Positions 9,801 to 19,329 are shown, counted from the first letter of the stretch. The stretch is 39,288 bases of DNA from Methanocalculus sp. (GCA_013329165.1 DUKV01000059.1:1-39288), one strand, 5' to 3'. Notes: generated from the letters alone by a model not told the origin. Made by a program: numbers and translations.

Positions 9801-12192
9801 TTCCATTTGGATAGAAGATACTCAATGTCGCGTTGACATTCCCTGGTTGGTTTGTCGTATAATATGTACCAAGTGAGATATAATTATCCACGATGACAGA
9901 TCGATCATATCCATAATACAACTCCCAGTAGCGTTTATTTGGGTTATCATTAATCTCTAGTTTATATGGATTAATGGTTATCTGGCGTGTCCGGGATTTG
10001 TACTCAATCTCCCCATCACCCCTATCATACGAAATCGAGGCATTGAGTGTATAAGGGGAAGGGGGGGGACTGGCAGAAGTGGGTTGCCATGTTTGTACAC
10101 TGAAGTATTTGCTTTGGTACGGGCCTAGCTGGATATCATGGTTAGTCCATAATTCAGTACCCCCGACAGTAAGATTAGCATTCACATTTACCGGGGCTGC
10201 TTTTCTGTTCCAGACAGAAACTGAAACAGAAACATTCTGATCTTCTGTTCCAACAGTCGGCGCCCAGAGTGAGACGCTTGCATCCCGTTCTATTCTCTGA
10301 ACAAATTTACCGGGAGTAAAGTCAAACAAGAGGAATTTATCATCGGTTGTCTTAATCCAGGTCGCAGTTTTCGACTCACGTGATGTGAGTGTGGTATTAC
10401 GTCCTGAATCATCCCTTGCTTTGAAGTTAATTGTAGCAACGGTTGTTGCTGAGTTGAGATTGAGATCTGTTCCCGTTACGAGCAGGCGGCCATAACCATC
10501 GCCTTTTACTTCAACAAGACCGTGATAATTCGTGGTAAAACCATTAAAGGTACAGACAGTTGGTTCGAATGTAATTGGAATTGAGAATGAACCAACGGAT
10601 GTTGAGATATTTGTAAGCGTTATCGGGAGAATGCCATCCTGAGTTGTTGAACCTTGAATTTCAGGGAAATCAAGCGTTACTGGCTCGTATCCTTTATATT
10701 CAGTTTCCAGGGTGATTGATTTCTTATGATCCTCTGGTGCTCCAAGGATTGCCTCTCTCGGTTTTCCGGTCGCAGGATCATTTGCATTCACTTCAACCAC
10801 AAAGGTTGTTTGTGGATTCGTTCGACTCAGCGTTATCTCCTTCGTCCAGGTTTTATTTTCACCTGGTTGGAGAGTATCCACGAGAACAGGCCCATTATCA
10901 AGGATGGCACCATCTCGTGTCGCCTTGAAATAGGTTGGTACAGCATACACATTTCCTTTATTTTCCACTCCATAGGTGACAAGATATGTACCTGGTTCCA
11001 GTTGTTCCTGCCCCATGAGGTTGATCTCTTTTGGATCGCTCTGTTCGGGCTGGCCCTTCAGTGTTGCATACAGAACTGGCTGAAGATCGGGATATGTGAC
11101 ATTAATTTTCTTTGTCACGGTATTGTTACTGAACGTAATCTCATTAAATGCCCTGGGTTCAGGGTTTATTTCAATAGAAATATCATATTCTCCCCAGAGA
11201 CTTTTATTTGAAAGAATTGTATAATTGACAAATCTTCCTAAAGGATCTGATTGTTTCTGGATCTCATCCTCACCTGTTCGAGTTGGATCCAGAGTCACTT
11301 TTGTATTAATGGGATATTTACCATTGATGTCAATTTGTTTTCTATACTCTGGATCATCAATTTCTCTTGTTGCTGTATAACCGGCAATTGTAATCTCCAC
11401 ATTAAACGATTTATCAACAGGTAATTTTCCAACATTCCAGATCACAAAGGTCGGATCTAAGAAAACGGTCCCATTTTCATACTTCTTGACATAGTCCGGA
11501 GGTGCAGGGTCGAGATAGCCTGTGAGATCCGGCAATTCCGGCGGCGTAATTGTCACACTGCCTGGTACCGAATACCTGAAAGGCACCGAATCGAACTCGG
11601 TGGCACTCCATTCTGCATTAAATGGCGACAGTTCCTGAACAACTTCCTCCTCAACCGACGTGGTGTTGAAGGTAATCTCTGCAATCGCACGCGGTGTTGT
11701 CCCGACAGTCAAGGAATCATGCGTCATTGCGACATGGAGAAATCCTTCATATGAACCATATGTCTCGACATTCCAGGTCACAGACGTATTTGCCGGAGCC
11801 TGTGCCGTTGCAGTGACATCCTCAACCCCGAGTACAGTGGGATCAAACCACACCTTAAACCCAATACCTGTCGCACCGGTGAGGTTTGCAACAGATACCA
11901 GAATCTGGGCATTCTGTCCGCCTTCAACAGTCACAGAATTGAAAGCCAGCTTTGAATCAGCATTCTGCTGCACCAGCTCTTCAAAGTTCAATTCTGCCTG
12001 GTCTTCACCAGCAGTCAGTACATCCGGATCTGTCTGTTCCTGAACATCACCGGTCTCCTCATCAGTGGTGGAGAACAGTGTCCCTTCGGGAATACCTGCT
12101 TCCACCTCTTCTCCACCTGTGGCAGCAAACGCAATGCCGATCAGGCAGGAGAAGATGAGGATAAGTGCAATCGTCTTCTTTCCATGCATCAT
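6889..12192 (-). CDS. Alpha-2-macroglobulin-like thioester protein with cohesin-like, CARDB and dockerin domains
   Basis: A 1767-residue secreted protein. Signal peptide to about residue 23 (IALILIFSCLIGIAFA). Then a cohesin-like domain (about 60-215), CARDB-type Ig domains (about 221-490), a second cohesin-like domain (about 505-635), another CARDB-type region, and from about 880 a thioester-containing domain like alpha-2-macroglobulin and complement proteins. The thioester motif reads YPHGCPEQTM with Cys927 and Gln930. Repeats typical of its alpha/alpha barrel follow (QQKPDGGWQDWG; GRWGNTRATAAVV). The C-terminal 70 residues are a dockerin-like pair of loops (DVYGDNRIRVRD, DVDNSGQVRLQD). In known relatives the Cys-Gln thioester covalently attaches to nearby proteins, often proteases or surfaces. 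The bait region and macroglobulin repeats of full-length relatives are not evident. Start: ATG at 12192 with GGAAGTG upstream; ATG at 12189 is also possible. Confidence 0.85.
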   Translation of the reverse strand: MMHGKKTIALILIFSCLIGIAFAATGGEEVEAGIPEGTLFSTTDEETGDVQEQTDPDVLTAGEDQAELNFEELVQQNADSKLAFNSVTVEGGQNAQILVSVANLTGATGIGFKVWFDPTVLGVEDVTATAQAPANTSVTWNVETYGSYEGFLHVAMTHDSLTVGTTPRAIAEITFNTTSVEEEVVQELSPFNAEWSATEFDSVPFRYSVPGSVTITPPELPDLTGYLDPAPPDYVKKYENGTVFLDPTFVIWNVGKLPVDKSFNVEITIAGYTATREIDDPEYRKQIDINGKYPINTKVTLDPTRTGEDEIQKQSDPLGRFVNYTILSNKSLWGEYDISIEINPEPRAFNEITFSNNTVTKKINVTYPDLQPVLYATLKGQPEQSDPKEINLMGQEQLEPGTYLVTYGVENKGNVYAVPTYFKATRDGAILDNGPVLVDTLQPGENKTWTKEITLSRTNPQTTFVVEVNANDPATGKPREAILGAPEDHKKSITLETEYKGYEPVTLDFPEIQGSTTQDGILPITLTNISTSVGSFSIPITFEPTVCTFNGFTTNYHGLVEVKGDGYGRLLVTGTDLNLNSATTVATINFKARDDSGRNTTLTSRESKTATWIKTTDDKFLLFDFTPGKFVQRIERDASVSLWAPTVGTEDQNVSVSVSVWNRKAAPVNVNANLTVGGTELWTNHDIQLGPYQSKYFSVQTWQPTSASPPPSPYTLNASISYDRGDGEIEYKSRTRQITINPYKLEINDNPNKRYWELYYGYDRSVIVDNYISLGTYYTTNQPGNVNATLSIFYPNGTPINLADNYPFEIYSWYPAKRSIYAYNSNWNSVIWYRVTPRELGLFNYTITLDARGNATHVNGTIQVREPPVDIKVLESSTFEVQDGSIEFDVFNRYPSDGRQVKLTASAGAEGRTLQGLEYLVGYPHGCPEQTMSPAFATLRVKQYYESRGKLTDELNASFKSSMQNAYNRMKAPDGYNAQKIWGTYTEEHDDYGAWAWGKTSRPSLFYTLYPNYVFSELKQDMQQSDFDWGITLNNTTEINLTASTLWLIDQQKPDGGWQDWGYISNRYEWTGFMSEKFCGEFEFIESDSAKEQVNTSLNRSFEFLYDHNYGNEPTKAIAYGIFGLDAIKEHYKENTTKGDLADARILELRDLLLNPAQRKTDPVSGGYYWQDGWYSDYSEATAHAVLALNKSGLQPDNETVYGGIRYLVSQYDTKGRWGNTRATAAVVNTLTTLQIPTEVDFSVNIGVDVKNGTLWDTVRDPVKYTFDSDKVTQLIPLLNATELDTLYGSSEGDRKARVTISGKDDWNKDNVSKLVVAVDSIQKIPTSVAYKQTATYNAIPDEFIDPIADDFELAVKAPVGLKAGDEGIVEFIVNNELPKSQNQTTMIIEIPIDASVNFTGADNADDKAYYVRDGSRVNLTHMVNRTNKKLFIYPGSDDASQWSINKGETKSFFVPMKFDQFGNQTVEARIYPMYNDQWMALGDDTVYVRGFGNLTLSAVNETNVPVTAEFTVAGETKTGTSATWPSLVEGEYAVSIKRADTNHWINTTMIVAPAEITEDAVQFVEDTSKPHVVKVTGGAGDVQLNPPEIEETISDSALTRWNAKTPARTIFNSSISSSGGTATIAVDVPNVTRAIGTVLCNDTIVVLWQNTTGWWILPKTNPNTGESNYEVIGDQLYIYNLDTSEVTGIKIDMKGRLLGDVYGDNRIRVRDAALIARSLRPGELPLTGKQQLYADVDNSGQVRLQDARKIARYLIPNQLNDEYNEL

Positions 12193-12279
12193 AGTTCTTC
12201 ACTTCCATTCAGTAATCAGGATACTATCATCCACACTCCATAGTTGGTGATGTTGTAATAAATATCCCAAGGACAGATA

Positions 12280-12316
12280 AACTTTTTTCTCTTCTCCTCA
12301 TATGACAAAAAAAGTT
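12280..12316 (-). terminator. Inverted repeat with T-run after the protease gene
   Basis: AACTTTTTT (12280-12288) and its complement AAAAAAGTT (12308-12316) face each other across the end of the protease gene, whose stop is at 12315-12317. On the minus strand this gives a T-run immediately after the stop, a likely transcription end. The rest of 12193-12279 holds an A/T-rich stretch (AATAAATAT on the plus strand) that could be the promoter of the thioester-protein gene. Confidence 0.45.
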
Positions 12317-15300
12317 AGAGTTCATCATATTTCCCTACATAGACATATGCGATCTTTGCTGCGTCAGCTGCATCAACCACGCCATCTCCATTGAAATCTG
12401 CCTCGAGATCTTCGGTGATAAGCCCGGCTGCCATGTAAGCAACCCGTGCCACATCCCCAATATCGATCCTGCCGTTGTCATTGAAATCGCCCCGCATACG
12501 GACCCTGAGTGATCCATCGTCAACGACGACAAATGGCTGCACGTCACCGGACACACCTCCGCTGAACTCGGATCCGGTGATGGTGATTGGATGTGATCCG
12601 ATCTTCTGTTCTGCAGCAAACACCAGATCAATAATCTGCATCGGCTCGGCACCCTGATCGATTCCGGGCTGGAGTGTCATGGAGAGGTTGAGTTTACCGG
12701 TGGTGTTGTCAATCTCTGTCACAAATCCTTCGACCCTGTTCTCAACCGACGCATTCGGGCGGACTGCAGTGAGCTGTGCCAGCGTCTGATCAAAAGTCAG
12801 GTTCAATCCGACAGCCGTCATGTTCTGCATACTGGCAACAAATACTCCGGTCGTCTTGTTCATCCCGGTCGGGATCACTGTATTCCCTGCCAGGATCGTT
12901 GTTGGCTCGAGTGCAGTGATGTAATTGGTCTTTGTCGTGGTGTTGCTTCCCTGGTCATTTGTTGCAGTCAGGGAGACGGTATAGACACCTGCGTCTGTAT
13001 AGGTCTTCGTTGGGTGCCGTTCCGTAGATGTCGTCCCATCCCCGAAGTTCCATCTCCATGATGTCGGAATACCTGTCGAGGTGTCGGTGAACCTGACGGT
13101 CAGCGGAGCAGGGCCTGTGGTTGGCAGACCGATGAAGTTCGCAACAGGTGCAACCGGCTCGGGCGGCGTATCCTGGATGATGTAGCCGGACTGCGTCGTA
13201 AAGACGCGGTCAGGCGTTCCCCCACCGATCTCCCACCAGAGCCAGCTGTTCCGGGGAACATACATCTTCAGGGTGGCGCTGCCATCGGCACCGGTCGTAT
13301 TGATGTCAACTCCGCCATACTGGTCTGTTAGTGAGCCTGCACTCTGCTCATAGAAGTGAGAGTATGGACCTACCGTATCATAGGTTAGATAAACCGGAAC
13401 ATCTGGCTGATTCCCGGCCATCTGGACGGTCACATCGATCCAGCCTGAATGTCCGGCATAGGGGGGTGGCGGGTTCTGAACTGTCAGCGGGGTTGCACCC
13501 ACATAGATCTCATACGTCCACCAGTTCCCCTGGCTGTACTGGCCGCGCCAGAACCAGTCCTTCACGGCAGATTTTAGTAGGTAGGATCCATATGGCTGCT
13601 CCCCGGCATAGGATCCCGATCCCTCAATAGGGGATGAGAAGATCGACGCTGAAGGTGCCCACCTTTGGTCGTTCATCCAGCTCTCCACAAAATCACTCTG
13701 CCGGACATCGAAGATGCCGGGCATCGGGATCTGCTCGCCGTCAGGGCTGGTGATATCAACCTCACCATGGAGGATACCGTCTGTCTCTCCAGCAGCATAC
13801 TCGCCGGTCAGTGTCACATACTCGTAGGGCGGACTGACGGCTGTGGAAGCATAGGCATCTCCTGAGAGACCTACTACCTGTATGTCATTTAACCCAAAGT
13901 TATGCCTGTGCCGGACTGCAGCAGGGAGGATTGCTGATCCATATCCGGCAGCATTTGTCTGTACCACTGCAGAATGATCACTTGTGTAGAGGTAGACTGT
14001 TCCCTGCATCGGCTCTCCGGTTTCAGGGTTCCTGAGATAACAGGTTACATTCAGTTCGGTCCCGGGTGCGATGCTCCGTGCTTCCTCGGAATATTCACCA
14101 GCCCATTCTCCCCATATCGAGAGCCACCTGTCAGGTTCGGCTGCTGGTGCAGACGGGGTGTACATAAATGGCCAGAAATTGACAAGGATGTAGGCATTAA
14201 TCCCATAATACTCCTGCTGGGCCTGATCGGAAGAGTGATAGTAAGGGTCATTGTACAGCACAGCACCAAGGTACGCGCCATCAGGAACCGGCACCGTCAC
14301 CTTCCCGATACCGTTCTTCAGCTCATAGGGGATATACCGGATATCTTCCTGCATATTCTCAATTTCAGCAAAGAATTCGGCATATTCTGGTCTCTGCTCC
14401 TGGATTTCACCAGCAAGAAGCCGGGCAGTCTCTGCCGGGAACCGGGCCGATAATGCCTGGACATCCACCTCATAGAGCCAGATCACCGGGAGTTCATATG
14501 TACCATCGGGTGCGGGTTCCGATTCGGTTGTCGTATACTGCTTCACAAGAACTGTTGCATTACCCTTCCGTTCTGCCCATGAAACAAACGGGCTCACATC
14601 TTCATTGATTCCGTCCCATTGTTCTATGGAGAGAGATCCATATTGCCGCTCCTGCGTCAGGTTCGCAACCGGTGCAAGGAAGATCCGTCCATATGTGAAG
14701 ATTGTCCCTGTCAGGTTGATCTCTGCTTCAATTGTCCCGTTCACCGGTGTGAGTGTATCGTTAAACACCTCTCCTCTCTGCGGAGAGGTATAATTGATCA
14801 GCATCCGGACATCGCCGGTATAGGGCGCCATCGTCAGCGGATCAACGAGTGTATACTTCACCGGCACTGTCGAATTGGGAAGTGCATAATAGCTGGTGGA
14901 TGGTGTATCAAAGAGGAGAGGTTCACGGGGAGTCCTCGGGTTATGGACATAGATCGAACCTGAGACGACGTTTCCAAACGAATCTTTCACCTGATAGGAA
15001 TGGTATCCTGTTCTGTTCACCTCAAAAGTTGCGGTTGCCATCCCTGATGCATTTGTCAACACAGTCTGGTTGATGAACTCCAGCTGATCCTGGTAGACGA
15101 CAAACCGGATTGGGACATCCTGAACCGGAGTTTTGTTCCATGAGATCGCGGTGATCACATTTGTTTCATTCAGTTTCAGGTCTTGATACCCAAACCCGGC
15201 ATGCAGCCTGGGTGCATCATATGTGGGTGGAACAAGCGGCGTCACCGCTTCCATCGCCGCCCAGGCGCTCACCCTGCCATACCCGTAATCATAGTCCGGG

Positions 15301-17366
15301 CCCTCAGGGCCGAGATCTACGGATGAATCCTTCAGTAGCTGTTCGATATTTCCGGGTGTAAGTGTGTTGTTTGCCTGAAGGAGGAGTGCCGCGATGCCGG
15401 AGACATGCGGGGCTGCCATCGAGGTGCCGGACATGGAATGGTACAGTTCACCTTCCCGTGTTGATGCCGAGATAATAGATGTTCCCGGTGCAACGACATC
15501 CGGATTGATAAACTGGTTCTGTCCCCATCCGGTCGGTCCCCGGCTGCTGTATGGGGCGATATAGTCTTCCTGGTACCCGGTTGCTCCGACAATTATTGCC
15601 TTATCTGGTGCCGGCCCCCCAATCGTCCGGAGACCAAATTCTCCCTCATTTCCAGCGGATGTCACAAAGACTGTGCCCTCTTCGACGATCTGGTTCACTG
15701 CCCGGGACTGGATGCTCGTTCCATTATCGGTGTAAAAGACCACCCACTCTGCATAGAAGGGATACTGTTCCTGTACCCGTTCCCAGCCATCTTCGGGGTC
15801 TGCAGTCCAGCCGGCATCACCTGATGCATCGTCATAGAAACCTATCTCCGGGATTGCCATCCAGTCAACATACCAGCCATCATAGATGACTGAAGAATCT
15901 GTCTCATACCTGAGCCGGAGATCGATATAGCTGAGTATATCCTGACCATCCTGTTGCCAGAGATAATCACTTAGATCAGCTGTATATGTACCTTGACCAT
16001 CTCCTGTAATCTCAAGAAGGGTATCCCATCTATCCAATTCAACATTATAGACCTCAAGATATGCATAGTCATAGTCCTCTTCCATATCATACCAGGTATT
16101 CATCTCGAAGGTGGCAGTATCAAGCACACCCATATAATCCGAGAAGTCAATTCTCTGTTCCAGTATATTGTCGAGATTGTTTCCTTTGCCTGAATACCAC
16201 ACCATATTGCTCTCATTGAATCCGGGAACCGCGAGGTTCAGGGTCCAGTTACCTGCCTGGAGAGGATCATCACCTGTGAACTTCAGCATCGTCCAATCAT
16301 CAGGACGGGGAATTTCATACCAGTCGCAATCGACACCAGAAAATACGGTGCCGTCCGGTTGCTCCATCGTTATACTGATGTTCGCAAAGGGCGGCGCATT
16401 AACCCAGAGGAGGGTAAATGAGGGGTCATAGACGTCATCGTAATGAGTTACCGGAAATTCGTATGTGACACCTTCCTGGGTATTGATTACATTTTCCCTC
16501 ACAAAAGGCGGCTTCCACTTACTATATCCTGCACTGTATGATATGATGTCAGCTCCCATTTCAACGGCTGCTTCAAAACCACCAAGGACCTGAGAAAGAG
16601 TTGCATCTCCACTGGCATTAAAGACCTTCACCCCGATCAGATCAGCACCCGGCGCAACACCGGTATATTTACCGCCAGCACCGGTGCCGGCCACTATGCC
16701 TGCACAATGGGTTCCATGGCCATAATCATCATAGGGTTCGGTCTGGTTATTGACGAGATCCGCCCAGCCGACGATCTTTCCGGCCAGATCCGGATGATCA
16801 GGATCAATTCCGGTATCGACAACGGCAACAGTCACCCCTGTGCCGTCAAACCCGTTTGCCCAGACCTCAGGCGCCTCGATCCAGGAGACACCCCAGGCGA
16901 TATCCTCTTCATAGGGATACGAGGGCTCGATCCATTCGACCTCACCTTCGCCTGGAGGCTTAATGAACTGCATGCCCCGGTCACCTTTCTCTGTCACCTC
17001 AGATTCCCTGAGGAGATCGAGGGTGACAATATAGTCCGGGATCACCCGTTCCACATCGGACCGGGCGGCGACCTGCTTCACCTGCTCTTCGGTGAGGGTC
17101 GCGGCAATCGCATTCACCGACCAGAGGGATCTCGGCTCATCCGCACTCATCTGATCGACAGACGAGAGGATATCCCGTTGGGATGTTTCAGAGAATGCCA
17201 TCAGTTCAGCAGACCCCATCGACCGGGCCGGCTGGTCTTTCATTACAATTATTACATGCTGCGGCTCACCGGCAGACGGTGCCGCAGCCACTGTTCCAGC
17301 TGTTAGCAGCAGAATCAGTGCCAGAGAGAGAATGAGGTAACGTGTGTCCATCGCGATCACATTCAT
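12315..17366 (-). CDS. Subtilisin-like (S8) serine protease with insert domain, PKD, cohesin-like and dockerin modules
   Basis: A 1683-residue secreted protease. Signal peptide (YLILSLALILLLTAG), then an inhibitor I9-like propeptide (about 35-115). The S8 catalytic domain shows Asp184 in VVDTGID, His217 in GHGTHCAG, oxyanion Asn573 in SAGNEG and Ser649 in GTSMAAPH. About 280 residues are inserted between the His and Asn blocks; part of this (about 400-510; DYDYAYLEVY, WYVDWMAI) resembles the MAM-like domain of immune-inhibitor-A metalloproteases. After a long beta-rich region come a PKD domain (about 1403-1485; WRWNFGDG), a cohesin-like domain (1490-1624) and a dockerin (1625-1678; DFNDNGRIDIGD, DFNGDGVVDAAD). 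It should act outside the cell, docked by calcium-dependent contact. The ATG at 17351, preceded by GTGATC, is an equally good start. Confidence 0.92.
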   Translation of the reverse strand: MNVIAMDTRYLILSLALILLLTAGTVAAAPSAGEPQHVIIVMKDQPARSMGSAELMAFSETSQRDILSSVDQMSADEPRSLWSVNAIAATLTEEQVKQVAARSDVERVIPDYIVTLDLLRESEVTEKGDRGMQFIKPPGEGEVEWIEPSYPYEEDIAWGVSWIEAPEVWANGFDGTGVTVAVVDTGIDPDHPDLAGKIVGWADLVNNQTEPYDDYGHGTHCAGIVAGTGAGGKYTGVAPGADLIGVKVFNASGDATLSQVLGGFEAAVEMGADIISYSAGYSKWKPPFVRENVINTQEGVTYEFPVTHYDDVYDPSFTLLWVNAPPFANISITMEQPDGTVFSGVDCDWYEIPRPDDWTMLKFTGDDPLQAGNWTLNLAVPGFNESNMVWYSGKGNNLDNILEQRIDFSDYMGVLDTATFEMNTWYDMEEDYDYAYLEVYNVELDRWDTLLEITGDGQGTYTADLSDYLWQQDGQDILSYIDLRLRYETDSSVIYDGWYVDWMAIPEIGFYDDASGDAGWTADPEDGWERVQEQYPFYAEWVVFYTDNGTSIQSRAVNQIVEEGTVFVTSAGNEGEFGLRTIGGPAPDKAIIVGATGYQEDYIAPYSSRGPTGWGQNQFINPDVVAPGTSIISASTREGELYHSMSGTSMAAPHVSGIAALLLQANNTLTPGNIEQLLKDSSVDLGPEGPDYDYGYGRVSAWAAMEAVTPLVPPTYDAPRLHAGFGYQDLKLNETNVITAISWNKTPVQDVPIRFVVYQDQLEFINQTVLTNASGMATATFEVNRTGYHSYQVKDSFGNVVSGSIYVHNPRTPREPLLFDTPSTSYYALPNSTVPVKYTLVDPLTMAPYTGDVRMLINYTSPQRGEVFNDTLTPVNGTIEAEINLTGTIFTYGRIFLAPVANLTQERQYGSLSIEQWDGINEDVSPFVSWAERKGNATVLVKQYTTTESEPAPDGTYELPVIWLYEVDVQALSARFPAETARLLAGEIQEQRPEYAEFFAEIENMQEDIRYIPYELKNGIGKVTVPVPDGAYLGAVLYNDPYYHSSDQAQQEYYGINAYILVNFWPFMYTPSAPAAEPDRWLSIWGEWAGEYSEEARSIAPGTELNVTCYLRNPETGEPMQGTVYLYTSDHSAVVQTNAAGYGSAILPAAVRHRHNFGLNDIQVVGLSGDAYASTAVSPPYEYVTLTGEYAAGETDGILHGEVDITSPDGEQIPMPGIFDVRQSDFVESWMNDQRWAPSASIFSSPIEGSGSYAGEQPYGSYLLKSAVKDWFWRGQYSQGNWWTYEIYVGATPLTVQNPPPPYAGHSGWIDVTVQMAGNQPDVPVYLTYDTVGPYSHFYEQSAGSLTDQYGGVDINTTGADGSATLKMYVPRNSWLWWEIGGGTPDRVFTTQSGYIIQDTPPEPVAPVANFIGLPTTGPAPLTVRFTDTSTGIPTSWRWNFGDGTTSTERHPTKTYTDAGVYTVSLTATNDQGSNTTTKTNYITALEPTTILAGNTVIPTGMNKTTGVFVASMQNMTAVGLNLTFDQTLAQLTAVRPNASVENRVEGFVTEIDNTTGKLNLSMTLQPGIDQGAEPMQIIDLVFAAEQKIGSHPITITGSEFSGGVSGDVQPFVVVDDGSLRVRMRGDFNDNGRIDIGDVARVAYMAAGLITEDLEADFNGDGVVDAADAAKIAYVYVGKYDEL

Positions 17367-17435
17367 GCGTATCTCTGCTGGTTATTAGATATAATACATA
17401 CGATCAGGTGAAAAGAGTGTGAGAAAACCGGATTC

Positions 17436-18197
17436 TTACCGGTTTCTCCGATACAGAAGGATGGCGGCGATAAAAATCGGGAGAGCAGCCACCGGTGCCG
17501 GTGCCGGGGTTGCATCCGGTGCTCCCGGCTGTGGCGGTTCCACAGGGTGTTCTTCAGTTGCCGGAGTTGTCGGGAGAGCAGGTTCGGCCGGCATCTGCGT
17601 TGCCGCAGGTTGCGTAACTGTCTGTTCCGGGACTGCTGGTATCTCGACGGTATCTTCGGGCAGAGTGAAGGCTCCTGGATCATATGAGGAGCCTGATGAG
17701 GCCTCATAGTATGGTGGAACTGTGGTCGCCTGTGCGTCCGGTGTTATCGTGCTTGTGACTGTGCCGCTTTTCACCTCATCAAACGTAAGGGAGGCAAATG
17801 CTGGAAAATCACTCCACCGTGCATCTGAAAGCGAGAGCGTACTTGTTCCGGCAGCAACAGGAGAGAATGCGACCTCAACGACACCTGCCGGATCCTGGAT
17901 CGTCACCGGATCGGGGAATATCACAAGCACACGGGCTGTCCCCGGTACATCCGTATTGATTGTCATCGAGACACTCTCATATCCTGCACTCTTTCTGATC
18001 CCGGCGATACTCACAACTGCCGGATCATAGGTGAGATCGAACTGAAGGCTTGTTGCAGATGCAATACCCGCAACATGTACCTGGAGATAGGATCCGTCTG
18101 CAGTCCCCGAGTCGATCTCCATTACTGTTGCAGCATGAGCTGATCCAATAAGACAAAATAAGGCAACAAGCAGCAATAGTACTGTTCGTTCTTTCAT
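17436..18197 (-). CDS. Cohesin-like protein with C-terminal membrane anchor
   Basis: A 253-residue protein: signal peptide (ERTVLLLLVALFCLIGSAHA), a single cohesin-like domain (about 22-145; SLQFDLTYDPAVVSI is the typical core), a Pro/Thr/Ala-rich spacer of about 75 residues, and a short C-terminal membrane helix ending LYRRNR. This is the simplest anchoring unit in the locus: one cohesin-like module displayed on a stalk, a candidate receptor for the dockerins in 1569-2351, 6889-12192 and 12315-17366. That pairing is inference; cohesin-dockerin specificity cannot be read from sequence. It lies 69 bases upstream of the protease gene on the same strand. The frame is open further upstream, but the ATG at 18197 gives a clean signal peptide. 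Confidence 0.88.
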   Translation of the reverse strand: MKERTVLLLLVALFCLIGSAHAATVMEIDSGTADGSYLQVHVAGIASATSLQFDLTYDPAVVSIAGIRKSAGYESVSMTINTDVPGTARVLVIFPDPVTIQDPAGVVEVAFSPVAAGTSTLSLSDARWSDFPAFASLTFDEVKSGTVTSTITPDAQATTVPPYYEASSGSSYDPGAFTLPEDTVEIPAVPEQTVTQPAATQMPAEPALPTTPATEEHPVEPPQPGAPDATPAPAPVAALPIFIAAILLYRRNR

Positions 18198-18348
18198 ACA
18201 GACAGTTCGGCACTTTCTCAGAGAAATAACTACCGTCCTCTCATTATTCTTAGCTCTCTGTTGATCCGTTGAGGGTTTTACTGGTACTCTCCCACAATGC
18301 ACCAGCCAATCACCACCCTTTTTCAGATACCAGGATAGATTACTAGTG

Positions 18349-19329
18349 ATGCCACCAGAGCCAGCTGATATCGCCGTTGATCTGCTTAACCCAAAAACAA
18401 TCCCAATCGACCTGAAAGTCGCCTTGTTATGGATAATTGGCACTATCAGCTGCATCTACCTGCCAATTCTCCAGGATACCCCGCTCCGGGTGATCTTCGC
18501 GCTCCCCTTCATCCTCTTCATTCCGGGATATCTTTTGATCGCCGCGCTCTTCCCAGCAGACGATGATCTCGACTGGATCGAGCGGATCGCACTCTCCTTT
18601 GGCCTCTCGATTGCGGTTGTACCGTTAATCGGGCTTGGGTTGAACTACACCCCCTGGGGTATCCGGCTGGATCCGATCGTCACCGCACTGGTGATCTTCG
18701 CCCTGGCAATGGCTGCGATCGCAGCATACCGGCGCCTGCTCCTCCCACAGGAGAAACGCCTGCGGATCCCGACGAATGAGGTGAAGGAGGGGATCCGCGA
18801 TGAACTCTTCCCTGAAGAGAGCAGCCGCCTCGACCGTGCCCTGAGTATCATCCTTATCTGTGCGATCATCCTTGCGATCGGGACCACCATCTATGTGATC
18901 GTCGTCCCAAAGGAAGGGGAGAAGTTCACAGAATTTTATATCCTCGGAGAGAAGGGGAAAGCGGCAGATTATCCGACAAACTTCCGGGCAGGCACAGAGC
19001 AGTTTGTGATCATCGGGATCGGCAACCACGAATACAGAAATGTTACCTATACAGCGATGATCTACGGGTTCAACCAGCAGTTCGATACAGGTACAAATAC
19101 CTCAACGATCCTCTCATCTGTTCCGATAGGATCGTTCTCCACTGAGATCGCCCATAACGAGACCGAGGAGCGGACGTTCACCTTTATGGTGAATGATACG
19201 TCCATCAACCGGATACAGTTCCTCCTCTTTGATGAAGAGCTTCCTGCACCCGGTCTCCCGCCTGCAGAGCTTGTGAATAGCAGCTATCGTGATCTCCACC
19301 TCTGGGTCAATGTCGGCCCCGCTGCCTGA
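18349..19329 (+). CDS. DUF1616 family integral membrane protein
   Basis: A protein of 326 residues with four membrane helices in the N-terminal 130 residues (for example LRVIFALPFILFIPGYLL and a pair around IVTALVIFALAMAAIAAY), a cytoplasmic stretch, another helix (SIILICAIILAIGTTIYVI) and a C-terminal extracytoplasmic beta domain with several NxT/NxS sites. The motif FALPFILFIPGYLL and the overall layout fit DUF1616, found next to glycosylation and surface-protein genes in many archaea; its biochemical role is unknown. The start is the ATG at 18349 (a GTG sits directly before it). It is divergent from the cohesin-like anchor gene; the 151 bases between them should hold both promoters. It converges with the operon ending at 19361. 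Confidence 0.85.
   Translation: MPPEPADIAVDLLNPKTIPIDLKVALLWIIGTISCIYLPILQDTPLRVIFALPFILFIPGYLLIAALFPADDDLDWIERIALSFGLSIAVVPLIGLGLNYTPWGIRLDPIVTALVIFALAMAAIAAYRRLLLPQEKRLRIPTNEVKEGIRDELFPEESSRLDRALSIILICAIILAIGTTIYVIVVPKEGEKFTEFYILGEKGKAADYPTNFRAGTEQFVIIGIGNHEYRNVTYTAMIYGFNQQFDTGTNTSTILSSVPIGSFSTEIAHNETEERTFTFMVNDTSINRIQFLLFDEELPAPGLPPAELVNSSYRDLHLWVNVGPAA

Noticed and set aside
18625..19029. Minus-strand open frame opposite the DUF1616 gene
   Set aside because: Composition is that of an antisense shadow of a well-supported membrane protein.
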